A DNA stretch of 64,000 bases from Devosia sp. Root685 (GCF_001427875.1 NZ_LMHK01000003.1:186001-250000); one strand, 5' to 3'. Positions 26,055 to 35,205 are shown, counted from the first letter of the stretch. Translations and numbers: made by a program. Notes: generated by a model from the letters alone, not told the origin.

Positions 26055-26393
26055 TCAGGCCGATATTGGCGGGCGGAGAAAATCTTCGGCGAGCCAGCGG
26101 GGAGCGGCGGCGGCGAAGCCATCGCTGGGCGCCTCACCTTCGGGCCCGACCGGCAATTCGGGCAGCAGCACGGGAATGGCATGGTGCGACCCACAGGGCA
26201 TGACAATGCCCTCGCCAAGATCGATCTCACCGCGCTGCACTTTGACGGTGATGCGAATGGGCACGTTCTCGGCATCGACGTGATTGAGCACGACGATAGG
26301 GGTTGCCACATAGCGATGCGCATGCGCAGTCGTCACCCCGGCAAGGGTGGCGAAGGCAAAGAGAATCGCTATGGAAAGGACAAACCGCTGCAT
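26055..26393 (-). CDS. small secreted protein of unknown function
   Basis: A 112-residue protein with a signal peptide (MQRFVLSIAILFAFATLAGV, cleavage probably after AHA). The mature part starts with HRY and has a conserved-looking VKVQRGEIDLGEG and PCGSHHAIPVLLPELP. His and Cys residues might bind metal, but no family is recognised. It lies on the same strand 87 bp before the L,D-transpeptidase. Confidence 0.5.
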   Translation of the reverse strand: MQRFVLSIAILFAFATLAGVTTAHAHRYVATPIVVLNHVDAENVPIRITVKVQRGEIDLGEGIVMPCGSHHAIPVLLPELPVGPEGEAPSDGFAAAAPRWLAEDFLRPPISA

Positions 26394-26445
26394 ATCCCAA
26401 GGCTGCTGGGGGCCAATTGCGGCGAGAAGGGGGCGAGTGACGCTT

Positions 26446-27195
26446 TCAGCCGCTATTGCCGGGCGGCTCCCATGCCATCAGCTGCCGACCGTGTGCTTTT
26501 AGCCACGCTCGCCCGCGCTCCATGTCCGGCAGGGTGCGCTTCACGGTCGCCCAGAAGGCGTCCGAATGGTTCATTTCGACCAGATGCGCCACCTCATGGG
26601 CAGCGACATAATCGAGCACGAAGGGTGGAGCGAGAATGAGCCGCCAGTTGTAATTGATCGAGCCCGTCGAGGAGCACGAGCCCCAGCGGCTCGATTGACT
26701 GCGCAACTTTATATCCTTCACCGTGACGCCTAGCCGGGCGGCATGAACGGCGCTGCGCTCGGACAGATCGTTGAGCGCCTCGGCCTTGAGCCAATCGAAC
26801 AGCCGCCGCGGCTGGTGCTCCGGCGAGCCGGGCACGCGCAATTCGGGAAGATCGGCGAGGGCTAAAATCTCCACCCGGCCGCGCAGGTTTCCTGTACCAA
26901 CCACGAGATGCGGCACCCCGCGCAGCGGCACTTCCATGCCTGGCTCGAGACGCATCGAGCGCGTCGTGCGCGGCAGGCGGGCGGCCAGCCAATTGCGGTG
27001 ACGCATGAGAAAGGCTTCGCCATCAGCCCAGCGCGCCCGTTCGGGCAGCGTCAGCACCGGGCCGGAGGCGGGCAGGGACAGCCGAAAACTCGTCGCCCGC
27101 TTGCTGATTTTGACGGCAACATCCACCGGGCGGCCATCGATTTCGACGGTCACGCTTCTGGGGGGCTTTGGCGCTTGGCGAAGGAATGAGAACAT
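26446..27195 (-). CDS. YgjP-like M48-related metallopeptidase (DUF45)
   Basis: A 249-residue protein of the YgjP/DUF45 family. The zinc-binding HExxH is in AAHEVAHLVEMNHSDAFW, preceded by the family motif RSQSSRWGSCSSTGSINYNW. The N-terminus has VKISKRATSFRLSLP, typical of the group. These cytosolic proteins resemble SprT/WLM proteases. The ATG at 27195 is selected by family length; upstream frame extends another 126 nt with no homology-like content. Confidence 0.88.
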   Translation of the reverse strand: MFSFLRQAPKPPRSVTVEIDGRPVDVAVKISKRATSFRLSLPASGPVLTLPERARWADGEAFLMRHRNWLAARLPRTTRSMRLEPGMEVPLRGVPHLVVGTGNLRGRVEILALADLPELRVPGSPEHQPRRLFDWLKAEALNDLSERSAVHAARLGVTVKDIKLRSQSSRWGSCSSTGSINYNWRLILAPPFVLDYVAAHEVAHLVEMNHSDAFWATVKRTLPDMERGRAWLKAHGRQLMAWEPPGNSG

Positions 27196-27323
27196 GGGCA
27201 GGGGAATCGGTCTTTTGCCCAGTCTAGTGGTGTTTTCGTCTCGCCGCCAATCGACCGCTGCGCCGGGACAAATGCGGGACCGCATTCGGCCCTCAAAGTG
27301 AGCCGCCCCAAAGACTTGCAAAA

Positions 27324-28958
27324 CTATCCCACCAGCACTGGATTGAGGCAGCGTACGCCATAGACCCGCACGTCCGCCTCCCCGATGCCGAGACCCAGCG
27401 TCGTGAGGAGCGTGTTGACGATGGAATCGAGCGGCGCGGCAATCGGGGCAATGGTCGTTTTGAGCGCATTGAGGATGGCATTGAGTGGGGACAGCCCGAG
27501 GCCCAGCACGGAAATCTCAAGGTTGAGATCACCCAGCAGCGACTGGCCCAGCGAGGTCACGAGCGTCGTGGTCTTGGCGGTCTTCATCTGGGCGGTGCCG
27601 ATATCGCTGGAGGAGAATTTCAGCAGCACGGGCGTCGTCTGCGCCACTTTCACATCTGCCGAGGCGGAAATATCCAACAGGAGCGCATCGAGAATACGCA
27701 CCGGCGTGACTGGCAACTTGGCGCCGAAATTGCGCATTTGCGCATTGGTGACCTGCCCCACGGCAAGTTCGAGCGCGCCGGGCAGCACGGCGATTTCAGC
27801 GGTGCCATTGGGGCTATTGCGATCGGGGCAGGTGGCTCCGGCCACGCGGGCCTCGGCAGGCGCGAGGTCTAGCCAGAGCGGCAGGCGGATGAGGGCGCTC
27901 TGCAATATGAGGCCGCCGAGAAATTGCGCCTCGATCCGCAGCCGCACTTGCGCGGTGCGAACGACCGTATCGACCGGCCCGAGGGCGAACCAGCCCCCAC
28001 CCTGTGGCGGTTCACCGATCGAGAGATCGACCGAGAGCGCCGCAATGCCGGGCAGGTTTCCGCCAAGGCTGAGCCAGACCTGCTTGTTGCCATCGGCGAG
28101 AGCGGCGGCGGCGGAGAGAATTTCAAGCGCCGACAAGCGGGCATTGAGCGCCGACCCGGCGCTGTTGAGGGCCAGAGAGCCGTAGTGCCCGAGATCAAAG
28201 AGTTTTCCAAGCGGCACGCTATTGCCCCGGCCGGCATTGGCCAGCGTGGTGAGCACGGTCTTTTGCGCCCCGGTGGCGAGACTGGCGAGGGCCCGCGCTA
28301 TATCTCCAGAATAGGCTTTCGTTGCGAGAATGTCATTATAGGTGCCGGCATTCACGCCCAGTTGCAGCGCCAGTGCATCGAGGAAACTCAGGGCATCGAC
28401 ACGCGCGGAGGCAAGGTTGTTATAGTCCACGAGGGACAGGTTGACCGTGGTGCCGAGCAGAGTGCCGAGCAAGGCGTTAGCGATGCCGCCATTCAGGCTT
28501 GCGAGGCGCGACCCGAGCGAAAAGGAGACCTCGGGCGTGACGGTTGCGAGACCCGTTGCCCCGATCGTCGGGGGCTGAGTGAAACTCGAGGCGAAATGCA
28601 GCGTGCCGGGCCGATTGAATTGCACTTTCACCGCATTGGTGGGCGTGCGGTTGGGAGTGAAACGGTCTTCCGGCGCGCGGGTCGGGTCGGCCTCGAAGCG
28701 CCCCACGGTGACGCTAAGGCCGGCCTGATCGGTATAGCCGGCCTTGGTCAGCACGTCGGCAACGATCTCCCCGGCGCGGCCCGGATTGCGCGCGGCGCTG
28801 ATGGCGGCAAGATCCACGCTCGATTGGATGGCGCGCCTTTCGTGATAGAGCGCGGCGGCATCCACGGCGATGGCGCCAATGACGCCCGATAGTGAAAAGG
28901 CGATGGCGAACAGCACGGCCATATTGCCGCTTCTGTCGGCAAGGAACGGCCCGATCAC
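27324..28958 (-). CDS. TadG-like pilus assembly protein
   Basis: A 544-residue protein with one N-terminal transmembrane segment (SGNMAVLFAIAFSLSGVIGA) preceded by a short cytosolic stretch, followed by a long periplasmic domain. This is the TadG layout of Flp/Tad pili. VDAAALYHERRAIQSSVDLA is a typical TadG/TadE-like pseudopilin segment. It starts with GTG overlapping the TadE stop (GTGA), so the two are translationally coupled. No other tad/cpa genes are nearby, so the main pilus machinery must be elsewhere, or this pair is an accessory. Confidence 0.82.
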   Translation of the reverse strand: MIGPFLADRSGNMAVLFAIAFSLSGVIGAIAVDAAALYHERRAIQSSVDLAAISAARNPGRAGEIVADVLTKAGYTDQAGLSVTVGRFEADPTRAPEDRFTPNRTPTNAVKVQFNRPGTLHFASSFTQPPTIGATGLATVTPEVSFSLGSRLASLNGGIANALLGTLLGTTVNLSLVDYNNLASARVDALSFLDALALQLGVNAGTYNDILATKAYSGDIARALASLATGAQKTVLTTLANAGRGNSVPLGKLFDLGHYGSLALNSAGSALNARLSALEILSAAAALADGNKQVWLSLGGNLPGIAALSVDLSIGEPPQGGGWFALGPVDTVVRTAQVRLRIEAQFLGGLILQSALIRLPLWLDLAPAEARVAGATCPDRNSPNGTAEIAVLPGALELAVGQVTNAQMRNFGAKLPVTPVRILDALLLDISASADVKVAQTTPVLLKFSSSDIGTAQMKTAKTTTLVTSLGQSLLGDLNLEISVLGLGLSPLNAILNALKTTIAPIAAPLDSIVNTLLTTLGLGIGEADVRVYGVRCLNPVLVG

Positions 28959-29398
28959 AGCCCGCCCTGCCGGATTGTGGCGCCAAAGACCATATAGCGG
29001 CTGGGCATGGGCAGGGGCGGATAAAGGTTCCAGATCGGCAATTCTATGGCGTCATAGCGCAGGGCGACGCGATATTGGGTGGGATCGCCGGGGTCATCGC
29101 CAATGGCATAGGTCAGGTATTGCCGGCTGAGCAGCATATAGTCGCCGGCGTGACGATCGAGATAGCGCCCGACGAGCCTGTCGCGCTCGGCGGTGTCGAG
29201 CCCGGCGATGGAAATGCGCGCCGCATCGGCAGCCAGCTGCTGCAGGGAATGGGCGGCCCCGAAGTAGAGCCCATAAGCAAGCATGCCAAAGAGCATCATC
29301 AAGTAAACTGGCGCCAGAATTGCAAATTCTACTGCGGAGCTACCAGAATTGTTGCCTAGACAGGAATCGCGGTGGTACAGCATACTGTCACCATGCAT
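28955..29398 (-). CDS. TadE-like pseudopilin
   Basis: A 147-residue TadE family protein. The N-terminal segment GSSAVEFAILAPVYLMMLFG contains the conserved G-x3-VEFA processing and assembly region of TadE minor pilins. It precedes tadG in an overlapping pair. The start is uncertain: the ATG at 29398 is used, but the GGAGGAG upstream is 17 nt away and the ATG at 29383 is possible. Confidence 0.8.
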   Translation of the reverse strand: MHGDSMLYHRDSCLGNNSGSSAVEFAILAPVYLMMLFGMLAYGLYFGAAHSLQQLAADAARISIAGLDTAERDRLVGRYLDRHAGDYMLLSRQYLTYAIGDDPGDPTQYRVALRYDAIELPIWNLYPPLPMPSRYMVFGATIRQGGL

Positions 29399-29528
29399 CC
29401 GTTGTCAGATAATTCTCCTCCCCAATTGTTATCAAAATATAAAAAAGTACTTAGGGGGATTTCCTGATTCTTCGGGCCTTGGACTGGCGTGTGGATGGCG
29501 CTATAGGGGGTAAAACCCGGAAAATCCT

Positions 29529-30320
29529 GTGGCCGCCCGCAATTTCCTCTTTGCCCTTGATGACGATGATGTGGCGCTGACCCGGTTTCTCGAAACCACC
29601 GCGCGGGTCACCGGCTTTCTCAAGGGCGCGCCGGGTGGACCACTGCCGGGCTGGTACGTCCCGGGCGGGGACAATGCGCCATTCCTGCGCGAACTCTATG
29701 CAAGGCTGGAAGCGACCTATCCTGCGGCCGGCCAACCATTTTATGCCGTGCGGCTTCTCACCAATCTCTTCTGGCAGCCGGCCTATCTCGCCGTCATCGG
29801 CACCCACGTGCATGGCGCCCTGCCGCAACTCTCGAGCGTCAGCCAGCAGGTCAAGGGGATCGACGTCAGCGGCTTTCGCTTGCCGCCCGAGCCCCAATAC
29901 ACGGCGCCCCTCGACGATCTGATCTTGCGCGCCGGCACTGATCTCCGCGTCTTTGCCGATGCTCTCCTCGCCGAAATCAACGCGGTGACAAAGCTCAGGC
30001 GCCTGCCGGCTCTGCGCCTCGTGACCGATCGCATGCTGGGGCTGGTGTTGCGGTTAAGAGACTATGCTCCGGGCATAACCCTCGAAGAGCAGCGCCGTAT
30101 CTGCGACCTGTGGCTCTCAGCCATGGACCTTGTGGGGAAGGGCGATCTCGAAACCCTCGTTCTCGCCGATGGACGGCAGGTGCTGATATCAGCGCGAAAA
30201 GGCTGCTGCCTCGATTATCTGGCTTTTCCCGATGTCTATTGCAGCACCTGTCCCAAGCAGGACGATGACCTGCGTCTCGCCCGCCTGCGCGATGAAGCGC
30301 AGGCCGAATGCGATGCCTAG
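29529..30320 (+). CDS. FhuF-like siderophore ferric iron reductase
   Basis: A 263-residue member of the FhuF family. The C-terminal C226-C227-x10-C238-x2-C241 arrangement (KGCCLDYLAFP...YCSTC) is the unusual 2Fe-2S ligand pattern of FhuF, which reduces Fe3+ in ferric siderophores in the cytoplasm. GTG start. No siderophore receptor or permease is adjacent, so it probably serves transporters elsewhere. It is divergent from tadE. Confidence 0.88.
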   Translation: MAARNFLFALDDDDVALTRFLETTARVTGFLKGAPGGPLPGWYVPGGDNAPFLRELYARLEATYPAAGQPFYAVRLLTNLFWQPAYLAVIGTHVHGALPQLSSVSQQVKGIDVSGFRLPPEPQYTAPLDDLILRAGTDLRVFADALLAEINAVTKLRRLPALRLVTDRMLGLVLRLRDYAPGITLEEQRRICDLWLSAMDLVGKGDLETLVLADGRQVLISARKGCCLDYLAFPDVYCSTCPKQDDDLRLARLRDEAQAECDA

Positions 30321-30327
30321 AGCATAG

Positions 30328-30900
30328 TCAGTCGAAAACCTCGTCGGGATAGACGCCCCAGATTTCTTCCTGCCGTACATAGCCCGAGAAATTGGCCCGC
30401 TCGCCCGGCTGCCCGGCGGTAACAGTGCACCAGTCGCCGTCGCATTCCGAAATATTGACGCGCACGCCCGGAGAAAGCCGCGCCCGCACGCCCGATTCGG
30501 CCGAGCGCGACGCATACATATCGACTTCGCCATTTGCTGAAATCGGGGTCACATAGCCAGCGCGCGTCCCGACGAGGAGGCTCTGGTGCACCCAGCCCTC
30601 TTCCCCGTCCATGTCGCGAATCTTGCGCCAGGTATCGAATTCCTGGACGATTTCGACGGGCACGCCGGAAACCGTATAATTCCAGGCAATGTCATATTTC
30701 GTGCCGGGGCCGACACGTACATTGATGGGGTTGGAGCGGGTGGAAACAAAGCGCGGCAATTTCAGCCCCGAAACCGATTCGGCCTGGGCCCAGGCGGCGG
30801 GCGCACTCATGAAAAGGCTCGCCAGCACCAGCGGCAAAACGGCGAAAAAGCGCGGAAAAAGTATACGGGCACGGCCCGAACTGGCGTGCGAAATGAACAT
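30328..30900 (-). CDS. periplasmic tandem SH3-domain protein
   Basis: A 190-residue secreted protein with a signal peptide (FFAVLPLVLASLFMSAPAAW, cleavage near AWA). It then has two bacterial SH3-type units: SNPINVRVGPGTKYD...WVHQSLL (about 57-112) and MYASRSAESGVRARLSPGVR...GYV (about 128-175). Such proteins usually bind peptidoglycan. The frame is open for 600 nt upstream, but that part is antisense to the hydroxyacid dehydrogenase and is rejected. The start at 30900 was chosen so that the signal peptide is N-terminal. Confidence 0.82.
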   Translation of the reverse strand: MFISHASSGRARILFPRFFAVLPLVLASLFMSAPAAWAQAESVSGLKLPRFVSTRSNPINVRVGPGTKYDIAWNYTVSGVPVEIVQEFDTWRKIRDMDGEEGWVHQSLLVGTRAGYVTPISANGEVDMYASRSAESGVRARLSPGVRVNISECDGDWCTVTAGQPGERANFSGYVRQEEIWGVYPDEVFD

Positions 30901-31006
30901 GACTTTGCAGACGGATTGGAATTGCCCTATCACTACGGCATGATCCTTAACGGTCCTTAAAGGATAGGCGCAAGCCATCCCTTTGTGATCAGGTCGCAAG
31001 GCAAGC

Positions 31007-32026
31007 ATGACATCGAGCAAACCGAAAATTCTGGTGACTCGTCGCCTGCCCGAGACCATCGAAGCGCGCATGGCGACGCTTTTTGAGACCGATGTCAATG
31101 AAACCGACCAGACCCTGACCGCCGAGGATATCCTGGCCGGGGTCGAGGGCAAGGATGTGCTGGTCTCGACCATTACCGACCGCATCGATGCCGATCTCAT
31201 TGCGCGCCTGCCCCAAAGCGTGAGGCTCATCGCCCAGTTCGGCAATGGCGTCGACAATATCGATCTTGAGGCCGCCTGGGCGGCCGGGCTGACCGTTACC
31301 AATACGCCGAGCGTTCTCACCGAAGACACCGCCGATATGGCCATGGCGCTGCTGCTGGCGCTGCCGCGGCGGCTTGTGGAAGGCACGCAGGTGCTCCTGC
31401 GCGATCGCAGTTGGGCCGGCTGGTCGCCCACCTCCATGCTCGGCAATCGGCTCCGCGGCAAAGCGCTCGGCATTGTCGGCATGGGCCGCATCGGCACCGC
31501 GGTGGCCCAGCGCGCCCGCGCCTTCGGCCTCAATATCCATTATTTCTCCCGCAACCGCCGCCCGCCCGGCGTCGAAGAGCCCCTGGGCGCGACCTACTGG
31601 CCCGAGCTTGAGCCCATGCTCGAAGCGGTCGACATCGTTTCGCTCCACACCCCATTGACGCGCGACACGGCAAATATCCTCTCGGCCGAACGCCTCGATC
31701 GGATGAAGCCGGGCGCCTATGTGCTCAATGTCAGCCGTCCAGAACTCGTCGATGAAGTGGCGCTGATCGAGCGCATCGAGACCGGCCGCCTCGCCGGCGC
31801 CGCGCTTGACGTTTTCGACAATAGGAAGGGTATCAACCCCCGGCTCCTGGCCCTGGCCGAAACCAATCAGGTGGTGCTCACGGGCCACATGGCCTCGGCA
31901 ACACTCGAAGCGCGCATCGAGATGGGCGAAACGGTTATCGTCAATATCCGCACCTTCATGGACGGCCACCAGCCGCCGCATCGGCTCTTGCCTGAATCCC
32001 CATTGCCGCGGAGCGCAAGGGGATAG
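31007..32026 (+). CDS. D-2-hydroxyacid dehydrogenase (glyoxylate/hydroxypyruvate reductase type)
   Basis: A 339-residue NAD(P)-dependent dehydrogenase. It has the substrate-domain FGNGVDNIDLEAA, the cofactor motif GIVGMGRIGTAVAQRA (about 157-172), HTPLTRDTANI, and the catalytic Arg/Glu/His set in NVSRPELVDEVAL, the downstream ALDVFDN region and TGHMASAT. The usual Arg-Gly after NVS is Arg-Pro here, a small oddity; the Arg is kept. It probably reduces glyoxylate or a similar 2-oxoacid in the cytosol. Confidence 0.87.
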   Translation: MTSSKPKILVTRRLPETIEARMATLFETDVNETDQTLTAEDILAGVEGKDVLVSTITDRIDADLIARLPQSVRLIAQFGNGVDNIDLEAAWAAGLTVTNTPSVLTEDTADMAMALLLALPRRLVEGTQVLLRDRSWAGWSPTSMLGNRLRGKALGIVGMGRIGTAVAQRARAFGLNIHYFSRNRRPPGVEEPLGATYWPELEPMLEAVDIVSLHTPLTRDTANILSAERLDRMKPGAYVLNVSRPELVDEVALIERIETGRLAGAALDVFDNRKGINPRLLALAETNQVVLTGHMASATLEARIEMGETVIVNIRTFMDGHQPPHRLLPESPLPRSARG

Positions 32027-32199
32027 GGGCCGCCCCCACCTCCCATGTGTTGCAGCTTTCCTTCAACCGCGGCACCATCATCACGCCTGTCACTCGTTCG
32101 CCTTGCATGGGCGAAACTTCCTTTCTAATCGTGCGCACAGCAGCTGGCCTTTGGGGGCTTGGGCCGGGCTGCACCTGTCTTTGGGCTAAGGAGTGCCCC

Positions 32200-32862
32200 G
32201 TGACGCCGTTGAGAACCGTTTGTCTTGTTCTTGTCGCCTTGGGCGCCGCCACCATGCCGGCGGCGGCACAGATTCGTAGCACCCCACCCCTTCTCGAGGA
32301 AAGCGGCAAGCTGGCGCTCGATGCGATGGGTCACCAGCTCTCGCTTCCCCGCCCCGATTGGCTGACGGGTGACGAGGCCGCGCTCGCCCGGGTTGAAACC
32401 ACTTTCCTTGCCGAAGACGGCCAGGCTCTGCTTGAAATCTATCCCAAGGGCGAGAGCGAAGCGCTCTGGACGACCCTTTATGGCGCGCGCATCAGCCGCG
32501 ACGAAAACGAGCGGACCCTGGCCGATTATCGCGCCGCGCTGATGGTGCTGCACGCCAATAGCTGCAATCCGGCGCTGACCGGCTTCTTCCAGCTCGGCCC
32601 CGACAAGGGCGATAACGATCTCGCGCCGCTCGGCTTTGTCTGCGGCGCCTATGCCGATCGCTATTCCACCTTTGCCGGTCTCGGCGAAATCATGGTCGCA
32701 AGCTTCCAGCGGTCCGATACGGGTGTGGCCATCATCTATCAGGAATGGCGCGGCAAGAGCTTTGATCCCGGCGATCCCAAGACCTGGCCGGTCGCGACCG
32801 AGGTGGTCCAGGCGCGGGCAAACCAGCTCAAAGCCGAGGTCTCGCTCCGCAAGGCGGATTGA
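32200..32862 (+). CDS. secreted hypothetical protein
   Basis: A 220-residue protein starting with GTG after an ideal AAGGAG. It has a signal peptide (VCLVLVALGAATMPAAA) and a mature domain with no recognised family (PDWLTGDEAALARVETTFLA, YRAALMVLHANSCNP, LGFVCGAYADRYS). The frame extends 153 nt upstream but lacks a ribosome site and would bury the signal peptide. It lies 33 bp before rbfA on the same strand. Confidence 0.6.
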   Translation: MTPLRTVCLVLVALGAATMPAAAQIRSTPPLLEESGKLALDAMGHQLSLPRPDWLTGDEAALARVETTFLAEDGQALLEIYPKGESEALWTTLYGARISRDENERTLADYRAALMVLHANSCNPALTGFFQLGPDKGDNDLAPLGFVCGAYADRYSTFAGLGEIMVASFQRSDTGVAIIYQEWRGKSFDPGDPKTWPVATEVVQARANQLKAEVSLRKAD

Positions 32863-32895
32863 CGGAAAGGTCCTAAAAGCCTAATCCGCTTGCCC

Positions 32896-33303
32896 ATGAA
32901 AAAAGACAACAAGCCTCTGGGTCCGAGCCAGCGCATGCTGCGCGTTGGCGAATTGGTGCGCCACGCGCTGGCCGACGTTTTTGCGCGCGGTGACATCGAG
33001 GACGAAGCGCTGGTCGGTTCGGTCCTGACCGTGCCCGAAGTGCGCATGACGCCCGATCTGAAACTCGCCAATGCCTATGTGATGCCGCTCGGCGGCGTGC
33101 ATGCCGAAGAGATCGTCGCCGCGCTCAATCGTCATGCCAAATTTATCCGTGGCCGCGTCGCGCCGCGTATCAACCTCAAATACGCCCCCGACATCCGCTT
33201 CTATGTCGATGACACGTTTGAGGAAGCTGGCCGGATCGACGAATTGCTGCGCTCGGATCGCGTCAAGCGCGATCTCGACGAAGACGGTAGCGACGAAGAA
33301 TAG
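32896..33303 (+). CDS. rbfA: 30S ribosome-binding factor A
   Basis: A 135-residue RbfA, a cold-shock maturation factor that binds free 30S subunits and aids 16S rRNA 5'-end processing. It shows [19 protein letters not shown] at the start, then DLKLANAYV and the KH-like [19 protein letters not shown] block. An acidic C-terminal tail follows. It is followed after 2 nt by truB. infB, the usual upstream neighbour, is not present. Confidence 0.95.
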   Translation: MKKDNKPLGPSQRMLRVGELVRHALADVFARGDIEDEALVGSVLTVPEVRMTPDLKLANAYVMPLGGVHAEEIVAALNRHAKFIRGRVAPRINLKYAPDIRFYVDDTFEEAGRIDELLRSDRVKRDLDEDGSDEE

Positions 33304-33305
33304 CC

Positions 33306-34214
33306 GTGACCGAACAGAAAAAATCCAAAAAGCGCCCCATTTCCGGATGGGTTGTGCTCAATAAGCCCTATGACTTCACCTCCACCCAGGCGGTGGGCAA
33401 GGTGCGCTGGCTCTTTTCCGCCGCCAAGGCCGGCCATGCCGGCACCCTCGACCCCCTGGCAACGGGCATCCTGCCGATTGCTCTCGGCGAAGCCACCAAG
33501 GCCGTGCCGCAAGTGCAAGACGGCACCAAGATCTATCGCTTCTCGATCGTCTGGGGCAGCGCCACCACGACCGATGATCGCGAAGGCGAAGTGATCGCCA
33601 CCTCGGACGTGCGGCCCGACAGGGCGGCGCTCGAAGCCGTGCTGCCGCGCTTTACCGGCCTCATCATGCAGCGCCCCCCGATCTTTTCGGCCCTCAAGAT
33701 CGATGGCGAACGCGCCTATGATCTCGCCCGTGCCGGCGAAACGGTCGAACTGGCCGAACGCCCAATCGAAATCGACACCCTCGTGCTCCTCGAACACGGC
33801 GCCGAACAGAGCGTTCTGGAAGTCACCTGCGGCAAGGGCACCTATGTGCGCTCGCTCGCCCGCGATATCGCCGAAGTTTTGGGCACGCGCGGCCATGTCG
33901 GCAGCCTCCACCGTGCCGCCGTCGGCCCGTTTTCCGATGAAGACGCGGTAACGCTCGAAGAATTGGAAGCCGCCGAAGCCGGCGAAGCCCGCGACGCGCT
34001 CCTGGCCCCGACCTCGGCCGGTCTCGTCGATCTCCCCGAAATCCGCCTCGACGCCAGCCAGGCCAGCGCCGTCGGCAATGGCAATCCGGTGCTTCTTACC
34101 GGCGCCGCGGCCCCCGCTCAACTCGACGAATGCTGGGTGAGTTTCAAGGGCAAGGTGGTGGCGACGGGCTCGGTCGAATTCGGCCAGTTCCAGCCGCGGC
34201 GGGTTTTCCACTGA
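33306..34214 (+). CDS. truB: tRNA pseudouridine(55) synthase TruB
   Basis: A 302-residue pseudouridine synthase. Motif II GHAGTLDPLATGILPIALG contains the catalytic Asp (about residue 49), with motif I at KPYDFTSTQAVGKV and KGTYVRSLARDI further on. It modifies U55 in the T-loop of tRNAs. GTG start 2 nt after rbfA; the two are coupled. rpsO and pnp, which often follow, are absent here. Confidence 0.95.
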   Translation: MTEQKKSKKRPISGWVVLNKPYDFTSTQAVGKVRWLFSAAKAGHAGTLDPLATGILPIALGEATKAVPQVQDGTKIYRFSIVWGSATTTDDREGEVIATSDVRPDRAALEAVLPRFTGLIMQRPPIFSALKIDGERAYDLARAGETVELAERPIEIDTLVLLEHGAEQSVLEVTCGKGTYVRSLARDIAEVLGTRGHVGSLHRAAVGPFSDEDAVTLEELEAAEAGEARDALLAPTSAGLVDLPEIRLDASQASAVGNGNPVLLTGAAAPAQLDECWVSFKGKVVATGSVEFGQFQPRRVFH

Positions 34215-34235
34215 GGCATCGGCCGGTTAGTGCAA

Positions 34236-34474
34236 TCATCCTCCGCGCGAAATGCGGATGCGCTTGGGCGTGTCTTTTTCCGTAACCTCGAGCCATTGCA
34301 CGTCGGTAGCGGTCGATTTGGTATCAAGCAGTCTGTCGAGGTCGAGGCCATGCTCCGAAAGGTGTCGGCGCGCCTCGGCCGGTAGCAGACCGGCGAAAAA
34401 CGCAGCGGACCCAAAGGCAGCGTCAGGGTCTCCTGCTTTACGCCATCGGCATATTTTTCGATATGGATATTCAT
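34236..34474 (-). pseudogene. small gene with a one-base frameshift
   Basis: From the ATG at 34474 (AAGGAG upstream, 4-bp ATGA overlap with tetR) the frame reads MNIHIEKYADGVKQE and then leaves its natural course at an A5 run (34396-34400 on the plus strand). Adding one base there restores a coherent ~79-residue protein with AGLLPAEARRHLSEHGLDLD and VTEKDTPKRIRISRGG ending at a TGA at 34236-34238. Without it the frame runs into truB. It is either a real frameshift, a sequencing error in a homopolymer, or programmed slippage. The family is not identified. Confidence 0.65.
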
Positions 34475-35142
34475 TCTGTCAGCTCCTTGTTGTCGGAAGA
34501 AAGTGAGGTCGGATCGAGTTGGCCGAGAGCCTGGCTCAGCCGCCGCACCAGCGCGCCGGGCTCATGGACGCCGAGGGCACGCTCGATAAGGGTAAAGGTC
34601 GCTTTGAGACGGGCGGCATATTCTTCGCCCGACCAGTTGAACCGCCCCCCGCCCAGAAGCGTGGCCTGCCCGGCAAGAATGAACTGGAGGGTGGAGAGGG
34701 GGTCATCGACCTCGAATACACCCTCTTTTCGTCCGTCTTCCACAATGTCGACCAGAACCGGCCCAATGCGGCGCACGAGGGACACATTGACCCGTTCATG
34801 CAGCGCGCTGTTTTCCGGCCTGTTGAGCGCCTCGACCAGATAGTCTTCCGAGCGGTCGACGAGCTTTAGCGCCCAGACGGCTGCGGCCAACCGCTCGAGC
34901 CCATTGCCCGGGTGCCGGCCAGCGGTTTCGGCCGCACGCGCCATCTGGTCCACCAGCTTTGTTGCCAGCTTTTCGAGCAGATCATCCCGGGTGCGGAAAT
35001 ACAGATAGAACGTACCCTTTGCGATCCCGGCGGCGGCGGCGATCTCTTCTATGGAAACATCGGCAATGCCCCTGTCGCGAAACAGCCGGGCGGCACTCTC
35101 GGCAATGATGCTCGATTTGTCGTCCACCCTGGTTCGTGCCAT
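34471..35142 (-). CDS. TetR family transcriptional regulator
   Basis: A 223-residue TetR repressor. The helix-turn-helix is at about residues 30-55 (GIADVSIEEIAAAAGIAKGT, FYLYFRTRDDLL). It is coupled to the frameshifted small gene downstream through ATGA, suggesting that gene is its target or partner. Its promoter is covered by a 47-bp palindrome (35146-35192), a likely autoregulatory operator. Ligand unknown. Confidence 0.9.
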   Translation of the reverse strand: MARTRVDDKSSIIAESAARLFRDRGIADVSIEEIAAAAGIAKGTFYLYFRTRDDLLEKLATKLVDQMARAAETAGRHPGNGLERLAAAVWALKLVDRSEDYLVEALNRPENSALHERVNVSLVRRIGPVLVDIVEDGRKEGVFEVDDPLSTLQFILAGQATLLGGGRFNWSGEEYAARLKATFTLIERALGVHEPGALVRRLSQALGQLDPTSLSSDNKELTE

Positions 35143-35145
35143 GGT

Positions 35146-35205
35146 CGCCTTCTTCTAATTAATGACTGATGGTCATTAATTAGAAGAAGGCGTTCAGCGC
35201 GTCAA
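35146..35205 (-). promoter_or_regulatory. tetR promoter inside a 21-bp-arm perfect palindrome
   Basis: The minus-strand promoter has -35 TTGACG (35200-35205) and -10 TAATTA (35177-35182) with exactly 17 nt between. A perfect inverted repeat with 21-bp arms (35146-35166 and 35172-35192) and a TGATG spacer covers the -10, the start point and the Shine-Dalgarno sequence. The core TAATGAC-N5-GTCATTA is a typical TetR operator. Confidence 0.8.

Noticed and set aside
30989-31981. 330-codon minus-strand frame
   Set aside because: Antisense to the hydroxyacid dehydrogenase with its intact cofactor motif.
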